A DNA stretch of 34,536 nt from Bacteroides sp. CAG:709 (GTDB lineage Bacteria > Bacteroidota > Bacteroidia > Bacteroidales > UBA932): NCBI GenBank assembly GCA_000434935.1, contig FR882164.1:11258-45793 (forward strand), written 5' to 3'. Below the pieces are notes generated by a model. The model saw nothing but the letters and a program-made list of their open reading frames with translations. It was not told the origin of the DNA and did no database searches. Every line of letters starts with the position of its first letter. The stretch's first letter is position 1. This document shows, piece by piece, positions 15,513 to 24,077 of this stretch. The position numbers and the translations under genes are program-made.

Positions 15513-15534
15513 AGCTATATAATATTTATTTCCC

Positions 15535-15542
15535 TATATTTG
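15535..15542 (+). promoter_or_regulatory. Candidate -7 box for the C69 dipeptidase gene
   Basis: TATATTTG matches TAnnTTTG and lies 56 bases ahead of the ATG at 15599. The -33 region is A/T-rich without a clear TTTG. It lies between two divergent genes. Confidence 0.45.
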
Positions 15543-15565
15543 TATTTGTCCAGGGAGTATCCGGA

Positions 15566-15596
15566 CAAAATTACGTAATTAATATAATAGAACAAA
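15566..15596 (-). promoter_or_regulatory. Promoter of the small exported protein gene
   Basis: On the minus strand TTTG (15593-15596) is followed after 19 bases by TAATTTTG (15566-15573), a perfect consensus with ideal spacing. It faces away from the dipeptidase gene. Confidence 0.8.
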
Positions 15597-15598
15597 AT

Positions 15599-17392
15599 AT
15601 GAAGATAAAAGCAATCCTGGGAACGCTGGCGGCAACAGCCGTCTTCGGCTCATTCGCTGCCGACAGCGCCAAGGCATGTACCAATGTCATTGTAACCAAA
15701 GGAGCCAGCGCGGATGGCTCATGTATGATTTCCTACGCCGCCGACTCGCATTGGCTTTACGGAGAATTGTATTTCAAGCCGCAGGCTGATTGGAAAAGAG
15801 GAGATAAACTTCGCGTATCTGATTGGGATACAGGACAATACCTCGGGCTTATTGACCAGGTCGAGCATACTTATAAGACTGTCGGAAACATGAATGAGCA
15901 TCAGCTCATCATTGCGGAAACGACTTTTGGCGGCAGGCATGGATTGAATGATCCGAATGGTATAATGGACTATGGCTCACTCATTTACATTGCCCTTCAG
16001 AGAGCAAGGACCGCTAGGGAAGCCATTAAGGTGATGACCGGATTGACAGACAAATACGGCTATTTCTCCGAAGGTGAATCATTCTCCATCGCGGACAAGA
16101 ACGAGGCGTGGATAATGGAGATGGTAGGCAAGGGAACATCCGAGAAAGGCGCTGTGTGGGTGGCTGTGCGCATCCCTGACGGCTATATCAGCTGCCACGC
16201 GAACCAGTCCCGCATCACGACTTTCCCTCTCAATGACCCTGAAAATTGCATCTATGCTCCGGATGTCATCGACTTTGCCAGAAAGCAAGGCTGGTATAGC
16301 GGTCCGGACAGCGAGTTCAGCTTCCGTGACGCGTATTGCCCTGCCGATTTCGGCGCGTTGAGAGGATGCGAGGCCAGAGTCTGGAGCGCATTCAACATTC
16401 TCAGCAACGGATGGTTCACATTCGACGACGGCAACGGCAATATGATCACAAAGGATGCCTACGCATACGTGGATTACGCCATGGGACATAACCCCGAGAA
16501 CCGTATGCCGCTGTGGATCAAGCCTGCCAAGAAGGTGACTGTCAAGAATGTAGCCGATGTCATGCGCGACCATTACGAAGGTACGCCAATGGATATGACC
16601 ACCGATATCGGAGCCGGTGGCAATGCCATTCCATATCGTTGGAGGCCAATGGATTTCGAGTACAATGGCAAGACATATACCAATGAGCGTGCTATCGCTA
16701 CCCAGCAGACTGGTTTCTGGTTCGTGGGACAGTCCAGAGGCGATTTTCCTGATGTCATCGGCGGACTCATCTGGTTCGGCACCGATGATGCGGCGACTTC
16801 GTATCTCACCCCGATTTATACCAATACCAATAGGGTTCCTGAATGCTTCCGTGAGGGCAACGGCGATTTGCTGACTTATTCGAACACGTCTTCTTTCTGG
16901 ATTAACAACAGGATTACAAATGCTTGCTACAGAATGTATAACATCATGGCTCCATACGTGCGTGAACGCATTGACGCATTCGAAAACGAGCAAATGGTGA
17001 AGGTCCGTGAGAATGACAACAAGGCGCTTGACTTGTTCAAGCAGGCGATGGACGGTGCAGAGAAGAAAGGCAAGAAGGCATCGGTTGCATACGACGTCAT
17101 GTCCGATACCGGTTCTTCTTTCTCAGCGGTCAAGTCTCTTCTCACGAAGTACTCCGTAGACACAGCCCAGAAGATGTTCAAATCATGGCAGGCTCTGGAA
17201 ATCACCATGACCGTGAAATTTATCGACGGCAATGTTAAGGCGCAGAATCCTGACGGCTCGTTCAAGCATACGGAATTTTCAGCCGGCTGTCCTGACGGCC
17301 TGACCCAGCCTGGTTACACCGACACCTGGAAAGAGGCCGTAGTCCACTTCCACGGCGATGTCATCGAAGAAAAACCAGTGGAAACCAAGTAG
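15599..17392 (+). CDS. Exported C69-family dipeptidase
   Basis: A 597-residue peptidase of family C69 (PepD type), an N-terminal-nucleophile hydrolase that splits dipeptides. A signal peptide (about residues 1-26, ending DSAKA) is followed directly by Cys27 in ACTNVIVTKGASADGS, the family's catalytic Cys that becomes the new N-terminus. Other family stretches are GLIDQVEHTYKTVGNMNEHQL, IAETTFGG, YGYFSEGESFSIADKNEAWIMEMVGKG and HANQSRITTFPLNDPENC. The export signal suggests it acts in the periplasm or outside the cell on peptides. It is monocistronic and converges with the next gene only 5 bases away. Confidence 0.93.
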   Translation: MKIKAILGTLAATAVFGSFAADSAKACTNVIVTKGASADGSCMISYAADSHWLYGELYFKPQADWKRGDKLRVSDWDTGQYLGLIDQVEHTYKTVGNMNEHQLIIAETTFGGRHGLNDPNGIMDYGSLIYIALQRARTAREAIKVMTGLTDKYGYFSEGESFSIADKNEAWIMEMVGKGTSEKGAVWVAVRIPDGYISCHANQSRITTFPLNDPENCIYAPDVIDFARKQGWYSGPDSEFSFRDAYCPADFGALRGCEARVWSAFNILSNGWFTFDDGNGNMITKDAYAYVDYAMGHNPENRMPLWIKPAKKVTVKNVADVMRDHYEGTPMDMTTDIGAGGNAIPYRWRPMDFEYNGKTYTNERAIATQQTGFWFVGQSRGDFPDVIGGLIWFGTDDAATSYLTPIYTNTNRVPECFREGNGDLLTYSNTSSFWINNRITNACYRMYNIMAPYVRERIDAFENEQMVKVRENDNKALDLFKQAMDGAEKKGKKASVAYDVMSDTGSSFSAVKSLLTKYSVDTAQKMFKSWQALEITMTVKFIDGNVKAQNPDGSFKHTEFSAGCPDGLTQPGYTDTWKEAVVHFHGDVIEEKPVETK

Positions 17393-17397
17393 GTGGC

Positions 17398-19896
17398 CTA
17401 TTTGAATGCGGCTACGTCTGCTGAACATGTAGGAATGATTTCGAGCTTGCTGTCGTAGAGTTCCGCTACACCTTTCACGTTGCCGGTCTTGTTGGCAGAG
17501 AAGGTTTCCTTTCCGAATTTGGCTGCGGAAACGGCGTACACGGTGACGGTCGTGCCGTTCTTGCCTACGAAACTGTGTCCTCCCTTATAATTGCTGTTGT
17601 ACCATGTGCTGCTGTAGTCCGGAGAAGTCACGTCTTTTACGCACACATATTGACCTACATAGTCAGATATCTGATTGTCAGTAATTTCAGGGACCTTGAT
17701 GCTTACCTTCTCTTCAGTCGGATAAATGGTGAAATTTGTTATGGCAGGAAGGTTCTTTGAAACTGTATATTTGGCAGATTTCAGGCTGACAATGACCTTC
17801 GTTCCTACTGGAAGAGTTGTTTCAGTGTGAGTCTCTCCCTTCAGGATAATGCCGGAATGTGCCGCACCTGTGTTGTCCACAAGAGCAATGACGCCCTTCA
17901 GGTTGCCACCTTCATTGTTTGCAGCCACATAACCCTTGACGGCGATAGCGATATCTGACGTTATTTCTGAACCGGAAGCGAGACCTTTTAGTTTCTTGTT
18001 CAATTCAGTGACGGTAATGGCATCTTTCTCCTCAGGTTTCTCCTCTTTTTCCAGTGGTTCGAGGCTTGTCACCATCGTGGAAATATATTTCACGTTGTCG
18101 CTTTCGGTCTTGCCGAGAGTATATCCTTTCACAATGATTTTTTCGCCCTCGTATTTGGTGATTTTGAAGCTTTCGTCGACGTAGGACAATGTAAACTTAA
18201 CATCAGTGCCCTCGATTTCCACATTGTTGTGCCATTGGAAAATATTGTCCCGATATGACTTCAGTGTGCCTGTGAAGGTGATATATTTGATAGCAGGAGC
18301 ATTGTTCACATAAGCATTGGCCTGAGCCGCCTTGAACTCCTCTGCTGCAGGCTCCTTGATGGTCGTGCTTCCGGTCACATTGACCTCGGAGATTCCGTCG
18401 AACTGCTTCATTCCGCCGTATTCGGTGGTAGGGCCTTCAATGGTCACGGTCTTGCCGGCCTCCATGGTGTGGCCTTTCTTGAACACCAGAATTGTTCCGG
18501 TATTGTCCTGGACAAGGAATCCTTTGGTGTGGGTGGCGGTTACTGTGCCTGCGATTTTGTACATGTTGTCCACCGGCTTGGCGATGACATCGGAAATCTT
18601 GGATACAGGAACCACGACAACTTTGCCGAATTCCACTGCCTGACCGCCGTTGCCTTCTGTGAGTAGCACGTCGTCAAGTCTGTTTATGCTGAAATTCTTG
18701 GAAGAAAATCTGATGTACAATGTCTTGGTGCCGGCAGGAAGCGTAAAGTCTGCTGTCGCACGGCGCCATTTTCCGTCAGGGGTGTTCTCTACTCCGCCGA
18801 AATCGTAGTCCAATGCCGGTGACCAGGTCTTGCCGTCCTCGGACAGCTGTACCAGGAACGCGCATCTGAGGAAGGTATTGGTGCTTCCCTGGGAGTAATA
18901 TTGCGCGCCGAAAGTGAGTCTCAATTTCTCGGAAGGAACTGCTATCTTGCAGATTGTGAAATGGTTAGGTTTGGCTTCTGAACCGCAGAAAAGAAGATTG
19001 TTCTTACCGGTTCCTTCGTAGCATGAAAGCGAGCCCTTGGATTCCTGATTTGAACGTACGGACATTTCCTGATAGTCGTATTCCACGTTTGCGGCTCCGG
19101 AACCCTTTCCGTTCATCCATCCGTCGAATTGCTCAAGTGCAGGCCAGCCTTTCGCCGTCTGGTATTTGTCTTTATTCTGGACAACCTTTTCCTTGTCGAA
19201 ACTGCTGTAGAAGATAGCGCCTTCCGGAACGTATTCCTGATACTCGCCATTGTCCTTTACATCTACCGGAATGATATACATGTATGTGTTATAGGAACCG
19301 GTCAGCCAGCCGGAAATGGTGACATTGTGGTTGTTGTATTTCTCCTTGAATTCGTCGGACATGTAGTCGATGCTGGCGATGTTGTCAGTTCCGTCGATTT
19401 CCACATTGACATAATTGCCTGAAACAGAGAGGACTCCTGAGAAGCTGACATATTTTATTTCAGGAGTGGTCTCCTTCATATATGCGTCAATGTCCTTTGC
19501 CGTGAACTGTGCCGGTTTCGGCTGTTTGAATTTGCCGTGCCAGGTCTTCACGAGCTTCACTCCTTTGGTGAACTGGCGGCATTTGTTGTACGTGGCCGTG
19601 GTACCGGATTCTACAGTAACCATGTCGCCGATGGTGAAATTGTGCTTCTCGCCGATAAATGCGTAGATGCTGCTGCCGTTTTCCTGAAGGAGAACGCCTT
19701 GTGTGTTGGCTGCCACGACGGTAACGCATTCGAGATTGGTGAATGTGACGCCGTCTTCTGCTTTCAGGACATCTGCAATCGTGAGTTCGTTAGTTTTTAC
19801 GGGTTTGTCATCGTCGCTGGTGCAGGCGATAGCTGACACGCTCAATGCCATGATACCTATTGCCTTGAGTGTCTTTTTCCAGATTGAATAATTCAT
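17398..19896 (-). CDS. Large surface lipoprotein with repeated OB-fold-like domains
   Basis: An 832-residue predicted lipoprotein. The signal peptide ends SAIAC (Cys25), followed by TSDDDK; an S-D-D-D stretch just after the Cys is a known surface-export signal for Bacteroidota lipoproteins, so exposure on the cell surface is likely. Domain order: a DUF5689/OB-fold-like region (about 33-235); a beta-sandwich of the choice-of-anchor type (about 240-425, FYSSFDKEKV to RLDDVLLTEG); a second OB-like region (about 435-615); and a third (about 625-830). The first and second OB regions are related: IKYVSFSGVL with VEIDGTD matches IKYITFTGTL with VEIEGTD. The function is unknown; it may bind glycans or other surface ligands. 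It has its own promoter at 19949-19980. Confidence 0.8.
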   Translation of the reverse strand: MNYSIWKKTLKAIGIMALSVSAIACTSDDDKPVKTNELTIADVLKAEDGVTFTNLECVTVVAANTQGVLLQENGSSIYAFIGEKHNFTIGDMVTVESGTTATYNKCRQFTKGVKLVKTWHGKFKQPKPAQFTAKDIDAYMKETTPEIKYVSFSGVLSVSGNYVNVEIDGTDNIASIDYMSDEFKEKYNNHNVTISGWLTGSYNTYMYIIPVDVKDNGEYQEYVPEGAIFYSSFDKEKVVQNKDKYQTAKGWPALEQFDGWMNGKGSGAANVEYDYQEMSVRSNQESKGSLSCYEGTGKNNLLFCGSEAKPNHFTICKIAVPSEKLRLTFGAQYYSQGSTNTFLRCAFLVQLSEDGKTWSPALDYDFGGVENTPDGKWRRATADFTLPAGTKTLYIRFSSKNFSINRLDDVLLTEGNGGQAVEFGKVVVVPVSKISDVIAKPVDNMYKIAGTVTATHTKGFLVQDNTGTILVFKKGHTMEAGKTVTIEGPTTEYGGMKQFDGISEVNVTGSTTIKEPAAEEFKAAQANAYVNNAPAIKYITFTGTLKSYRDNIFQWHNNVEIEGTDVKFTLSYVDESFKITKYEGEKIIVKGYTLGKTESDNVKYISTMVTSLEPLEKEEKPEEKDAITVTELNKKLKGLASGSEITSDIAIAVKGYVAANNEGGNLKGVIALVDNTGAAHSGIILKGETHTETTLPVGTKVIVSLKSAKYTVSKNLPAITNFTIYPTEEKVSIKVPEITDNQISDYVGQYVCVKDVTSPDYSSTWYNSNYKGGHSFVGKNGTTVTVYAVSAAKFGKETFSANKTGNVKGVAELYDSKLEIIPTCSADVAAFK

Positions 19897-19948
19897 TTAT
19901 ATACTATAAAATTGGTGATTCAGGGGTTGCCTCAAATTTTTCCGGGTG

Positions 19949-19980
19949 CAAAAGTAGGTCTATTTTCGGAATCTGCCAAA
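19949..19980 (-). promoter_or_regulatory. Promoter of the OB-fold surface lipoprotein gene
   Basis: On the minus strand TTTG (19977-19980) is followed after 20 bases by TACTTTTG (19949-19956). The -33 box overlaps the T run of the upstream tRNA-Ser terminator. The leader would be about 45 bases. Confidence 0.7.
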
Positions 19981-20012
19981 AAATAAAGGGTCGGCTATAA
20001 AACCAACCCTTT
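19977..20012 (-). terminator. Terminator of tRNA-Ser
   Basis: On the minus strand AAAGGGTTGGT pairs with GCCGACCCTTT (11 bp, two G-T wobbles), followed by ATTTTTTGG. It lies 18 bases past the tRNA 3' end. Confidence 0.85.
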
Positions 20013-20030
20013 ACATGTAATTGCTGAAAG

Positions 20031-20119
20031 CGGAAGCGGCAGGATTCGAACCTGCGAACCGCTTTGACACGGTCAACTGTTTTCGAGGCAGCCTCCTTCA
20101 GCCACTCGGACACGCTTCC
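20031..20119 (-). tRNA. tRNA-Ser (anticodon CGA)
   Basis: An 89-base class II tRNA on the minus strand. The acceptor stem is GGAAGCG/CGCTTCC with discriminator G. The D stem TCC/GGA has three pairs, as is usual for tRNA-Ser. The anticodon loop CTCGAAA gives anticodon CGA, with T33 and A37 as expected. A long variable arm (GACCG/CGGTT) is present, and the T stem GCAGG/CCTGC holds the loop TTCGAAT. The anticodon stem GCTGC/ACAGT has a C-A mismatch at 31-39. CCA is not encoded. Confidence 0.95.
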
Positions 20120-20125
20120 GAGGGT

Positions 20126-20156
20126 CAAATTTACGGCAAGTCCACGGATTTAACAA
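20126..20156 (-). promoter_or_regulatory. Promoter of tRNA-Ser inside the end of mrp
   Basis: On the minus strand TTG (20154-20156) is followed after 20 bases by TAAATTTG (20126-20133), a full -7 match that overlaps the mrp stop codon. The tRNA starts 7 bases downstream at 20119. Confidence 0.65.
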
Positions 20157-21204
20157 GTTTTTCTGCCAAATCTATAAATGCCAGGCCGTCAGGTCGCGAT
20201 GACAGGGCTGCAGGTTCACCTGCATCACCGTTTTCGCGGATGCTCTGAACTATCGGAATCTGTCCGAGCAGTGGCACGCCGTACTTCTCAGCCATCTTCA
20301 GACCGCCGTCTTTACCGAAGATAAAATATTTGTTTTCAGGCAGTTCTGCGGGTGTGAACCATGACATGTTTTCCACGATACCGAAGATCCGGCGGTTGAT
20401 GTTCTTGTTGCGGAACATGTCTACTCCCTTCTCCACGTCGGCGAGAGCCACATCCTGAGGTGTGGTCACGATAACGGCACCCTCCATCGGAATGTCCTGG
20501 ACCAGGGAAATATGAATGTCGCCCGTTCCAGGAGGCATGTCTATGAGCAGATAGTCAAGATCGCCCCAGCGCACCTGCAGAATCATCTGTTTCAATGCAT
20601 TGCAAGCCATTGGGCCTCTCCAGATAAGTGCCTGTCCAGGCTCGGCGAAATAGCCGATGGACATCCATTTCACGCCATACTTTTCAATCGGCATGATGCC
20701 CTCATGGTCGCCCTCGTTGACAGCCTCGGGAAGCGCGCCCTCCGTAGCCGTCATTTTCGGAACAGAAGGCCCGTAGACATCGGCATCCGCCAATCCCACC
20801 TTATATCCGAGACGTGCCAATGCTACTGCAAGATTGACCGCTACGGTGGATTTGCCCACGCCGCCTTTTCCTGATGCGACACCGATGATGTGGCGGACAT
20901 TGTTCACCTCATCCAGAGTGAGATTGAGTCCGGTCTGCTTTTTCGGAGCGCTTTCCTCTTTCACTATAGTCTTGATTTCCACGTCTTTGACTTCAGGGGC
21001 ATGACGATAGATGGCCGCCCTCGCACTGCTCATGATATACTCCGCAAGCGGGTCACGATGCTTTGTGAACGCAAGGGTTACTGTCACCTTGTCCCCTGAG
21101 ATTTCCACCTTGTCTACCAAACCCAGCTCCACGATGTTGCGGTCTCCCTTTCCGGGATGCGTAACATCGAAGAGCATCTTCATTACCTCATTTTCCTTCA
21201 TCAC
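20131..21204 (-). CDS. mrp: Mrp/ApbC-type P-loop ATPase (Fe-S cluster carrier family)
   Basis: A 357-residue cytoplasmic protein. The N-terminal MIP18-like (DUF59) domain covers about residues 5-85. A linker leads to a ParA/MinD-type ATPase with the deviant Walker A SGKGGVGKST (about 116-125), ADVYGPSVPKM and LLIDMPPGTGDIHISLVQ. Family members carry and deliver iron-sulfur clusters. The C-terminal Cys-x-x-Cys that binds the cluster in ApbC and NBP35 is missing: the ENMSWFTPAELPENKYFIFGK region has no Cys and the whole protein has only one. To my knowledge this is common in Bacteroidota Mrp, so the carrier role is not certain. It starts 6 bases after the S46 peptidase gene stops, so the two probably share a transcript. 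Confidence 0.92.
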   Translation of the reverse strand: MMKENEVMKMLFDVTHPGKGDRNIVELGLVDKVEISGDKVTVTLAFTKHRDPLAEYIMSSARAAIYRHAPEVKDVEIKTIVKEESAPKKQTGLNLTLDEVNNVRHIIGVASGKGGVGKSTVAVNLAVALARLGYKVGLADADVYGPSVPKMTATEGALPEAVNEGDHEGIMPIEKYGVKWMSIGYFAEPGQALIWRGPMACNALKQMILQVRWGDLDYLLIDMPPGTGDIHISLVQDIPMEGAVIVTTPQDVALADVEKGVDMFRNKNINRRIFGIVENMSWFTPAELPENKYFIFGKDGGLKMAEKYGVPLLGQIPIVQSIRENGDAGEPAALSSRPDGLAFIDLAEKLVKSVDLP

Positions 21205-21210
21205 TTATTG

Positions 21211-23370
21211 TTATTTTTCAATATTCATTTCATTCAGCAGATATCCTGCGCCGCCGAACTTGTCGACCATGAACAACACATAATGTATGTCCACGCAGAT
21301 ACATCTCTGTAAATCAGGCTCGAACATCACGTCACTCGACATTGACTCCCAGTTGCCGTCGAAAGCGAGACCGATAAGGCGGCCTTCCGCATCGAGCACA
21401 GGGCTTCCTGAATTACCGCCGGTAATGTCGCAGTTCGTCAGGAAACAGGTCGGAACCTTGCCCTCGGCATTGGCATACTGACCGAAATCATGAGCTTCGT
21501 AGAGAGCCTTGACCTTGGCAGGAACACGGAACTCATAATTGTCCGGATCCTCTTTTTCCATCACGCCGGCGAGAGTGGTGTAGTATTTATATACGACGCC
21601 GTCAGCAGGAGAATACCCCTTCACGGTACCGTAAGTCAGTCGCATAGTGGAGTTTGCATCCGGATAAGAAGGCTTGCCTTTCTCCCATTCGAGGAGACCT
21701 GCCGCAAATGCCTTGCTGCCGGCAGCGAGTTTCACATTGGCAGCTTTCATCGACTTGTAGAGAGGACTGTACTTCTCAATGATCGCATTGTAGAGGACCA
21801 ATGCCGGTTCGTTCCTGAATTCCTGGAAAGACTTGATGTCAGAGTTCTGCATCTTCTCGTCCGAAGCGAAAATGCTGTGGTCGTAAAGGTCTGATACATA
21901 AGCGTCAATGTCCATTGTCGCGAAGTCATGACCATCGATTTCCAGAAAGTCTGAAGGTCTGGCGTTGTCTCGATAGAACTTCAGGAGTCCGGCCGTAAGC
22001 TTTCTCTCAAGCGGCTCGTAATAATCCTTGAAAGCGCCCTTCATCGCCTCCTTTGCAGCGACGAAAGCGGCAGCGGTATCTTCTGGATGAGCCCTGAATG
22101 TCAGCATGAGTGTCTGTGCGTAATCACCTATCAGATTGCACATTCCGATATTGAGCGGCGCCTCCAGAATCAGCCTGAATGCGAGCTCGTCAGCGGAAGT
22201 TTCGTCAATGACGGACTTGATATCGGTCAATGCCGAGCCATAAGCTGCTTTACGTTTCTTGTTGGCATTCACCCATTTCATGAAATCAGCCTCTTTCTGC
22301 TCCTCGCGGCCGATGATGTTCAGCTTTTCAAATGCCTTCTTCTCACCGATCCATTTTTTCCATCCGTTGGAAGAACCTGCATACTTGTTCGCATACTGAA
22401 GACGTACGGCAGGATCAGCCTCCATGCCCTCCTTCATTATGCTCTGTCTCAATGTCCTGGCTGCGATGCTGACATCCTGTTTGCGGATCATCTGCTCCAG
22501 CATTGACGCAGTCTGGAACCTCTGCGTGCGTCCAGGATAGCCCATAACCATCGCGTAATCGCCCTCGTTCACTCCTTTCAATGATATTTTCAATGACTGT
22601 TTCGGTGTCATAGGAACATTGTCCTCGGAATAATCAGCAGGCTCATTGTCCTTATTCGCGTAAACGCGGAACATTGAGAAGTCGCAGGTATGGCGCGGCC
22701 ACATCCAGTTGTCGGTCTCGCCGCCGAATTTGCCCATTGAAGCCGGCGGGGCACCTACGAAACGCACGTCGCGGTAAACCTTGTCGATGATGAGGTAGCT
22801 TACATTGTCATTGTAATAATTGATGATGCGGACCTGGCAGTTCGGGTTGGCGGTCTCGGTCGTGCTGATGAGCTGCTCGCGTGCGGCCATGTAAGCCTTC
22901 ATCGCAAGTTCCTCGGCATTGGCGCTGTCCTTGTATTCCTTCAATGCCGCTGTCCTGGATTTTTCCAGAATGGCGGTCACGTCGGTCATGCTCTGCAGGA
23001 ATCTCACCGTAAGTCCCGGCACCGGCAGTTCCTCGGTATTCTTCATTGCCCAGAAGCCGTCTTCCAGATAGTTGTGCTCCGGAGTACTGAGTTTCTGGAT
23101 GCTGCCGTAGCCGCAGTGGTGGTTCGTCACGAGAAGTCCCTTGTCAGAAATCATCTCGCCCGTGCAGCCTCCGCCGAACTGTACGATAGCATCTTTCAAT
23201 GAGCTGTGGTTTATGTCATAAATCTGCTCCGGAGTCAGGCGACAGCCAATGTTCGCCATCGCCTTGCCGTTCATTTTCTGAAGAAGCGGCAGCAACCACA
23301 TTCCTTCGTCAGCGCTCGCCCCAAAAGTGAGCATCAAAAACGCCGAAATCGCAAAAAGTGTTTTTTTCAT
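21211..23370 (-). CDS. S46 dipeptidyl-peptidase, DPP7-like
   Basis: A 719-residue exported serine peptidase of family S46, which removes dipeptides from peptide N-termini in the periplasm. The signal peptide is residues 1-20 (cleavage after GASA). The trypsin-like catalytic residues fit the family positions: His85 in LLVTNHHCGYGSI, Asp230 in WMWPRHTCDFSMF and Ser654 in TGGNSGSPV. The specificity residue 18 positions after the Ser is Gly672 (AFDGNWE). In this family Gly goes with DPP7-type preference for hydrophobic P1 residues, while DPP11 has Arg for acidic residues; this inference rests on one position. Such enzymes feed amino-acid-fermenting Bacteroidota. mrp follows 6 bases downstream. 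Confidence 0.94.
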   Translation of the reverse strand: MKKTLFAISAFLMLTFGASADEGMWLLPLLQKMNGKAMANIGCRLTPEQIYDINHSSLKDAIVQFGGGCTGEMISDKGLLVTNHHCGYGSIQKLSTPEHNYLEDGFWAMKNTEELPVPGLTVRFLQSMTDVTAILEKSRTAALKEYKDSANAEELAMKAYMAAREQLISTTETANPNCQVRIINYYNDNVSYLIIDKVYRDVRFVGAPPASMGKFGGETDNWMWPRHTCDFSMFRVYANKDNEPADYSEDNVPMTPKQSLKISLKGVNEGDYAMVMGYPGRTQRFQTASMLEQMIRKQDVSIAARTLRQSIMKEGMEADPAVRLQYANKYAGSSNGWKKWIGEKKAFEKLNIIGREEQKEADFMKWVNANKKRKAAYGSALTDIKSVIDETSADELAFRLILEAPLNIGMCNLIGDYAQTLMLTFRAHPEDTAAAFVAAKEAMKGAFKDYYEPLERKLTAGLLKFYRDNARPSDFLEIDGHDFATMDIDAYVSDLYDHSIFASDEKMQNSDIKSFQEFRNEPALVLYNAIIEKYSPLYKSMKAANVKLAAGSKAFAAGLLEWEKGKPSYPDANSTMRLTYGTVKGYSPADGVVYKYYTTLAGVMEKEDPDNYEFRVPAKVKALYEAHDFGQYANAEGKVPTCFLTNCDITGGNSGSPVLDAEGRLIGLAFDGNWESMSSDVMFEPDLQRCICVDIHYVLFMVDKFGGAGYLLNEMNIEK

Positions 23371-23438
23371 ATTACATCAATGTTTGTTTGCATATTCTTT
23401 TTCAAGCCGCCGGCACGCCTCCTGCCAGCCGCATCATA

Positions 23439-23446
23439 CAAAGATA
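23439..23446 (-). promoter_or_regulatory. Candidate -7 box for the S46 peptidase-mrp operon
   Basis: On the minus strand the sequence is TATCTTTG, matching TAnnTTTG, 68 bases ahead of the ATG at 23370. No good -33 TTTG is present upstream. Confidence 0.45.
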
Positions 23447-23462
23447 ATCAATTTCCGAATAA

Positions 23463-24077
23463 CTAGGGCTCCAGTTGTTTCGGATGGAAACTCATGCGGT
23501 GGTAGGGGGTGTAGCCGAACTTCTTGATGGCGGCGATGTGCTCGGGAGTGGGGTAGCCCATATTGCGTTCCCAGCCGTATTGGGGATACTCCTTCGCGAT
23601 TTTTTGCATGAACTCGTCCCGGTAAGTCTTGGCTAGGACTGATGCGGCGGCAATGGGCGCGTATGTGGCATCTCCTTTTACAACCGTTTGGTAATCAGTC
23701 GATTTGTACTTTCCGAAGGGCCTGAATTTATTGCCGTCGATGAGCAGGAAATCAGGTGCCGGCTCAAGTCTGGACACGGCACGCTGCATCCCCGTCACGG
23801 ACGCCCACAAGATGTTCAACTCGTCAATCTCCTCAGGAGAGACTTCCTCTACGGCCCACGCAATAGCTTCTTTTTCAATGACTTTCCTTACTTCATCCCT
23901 ATGCGAGGCGGTCATTTTCTTGGAGTCGTCCAGCAGCGGGTGGTAAAAATCTTTCGGCAATATGACGGCCGCGGCAAATACGGGGCCGGCCAACGGTCCG
24001 CGTCCGGCTTCGTCGCATCCTGCCTCAATGAGTTCTTCGTGGAGAAAATTCTTTAGATTCGGCAACTTCATCTTCAT
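23463..24077 (-). CDS. rnhB: Ribonuclease HII
   Basis: A 204-residue endonuclease that cuts RNA in RNA-DNA hybrids and removes single ribonucleotides from DNA. Core motifs: AGCDEAGRGPLAGPV with the catalytic Asp-Glu pair near the N-terminus, LDDSKKM, FLLIDGN, VKGDATYAPIAAASVLAKTYRDE (third and fourth acidic residues) and YPQYGWERNMGYPTPEH. I chose the ATG at 24077 because the family normally begins only a few residues before LPNLKNFLHEELIEAGCDEAG. An in-frame ATG at 24116 would add 13 unusual residues. An ATG at 24071 is equally possible. It is monocistronic, upstream of the S46 gene in the same direction. Confidence 0.95.
   Translation of the reverse strand: MKMKLPNLKNFLHEELIEAGCDEAGRGPLAGPVFAAAVILPKDFYHPLLDDSKKMTASHRDEVRKVIEKEAIAWAVEEVSPEEIDELNILWASVTGMQRAVSRLEPAPDFLLIDGNKFRPFGKYKSTDYQTVVKGDATYAPIAAASVLAKTYRDEFMQKIAKEYPQYGWERNMGYPTPEHIAAIKKFGYTPYHRMSFHPKQLEP

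Noticed and set aside
19904..20248. Frames of 74-75 codons on both strands across tRNA-Ser
   Set aside because: They are artefacts of reading through the tRNA gene.
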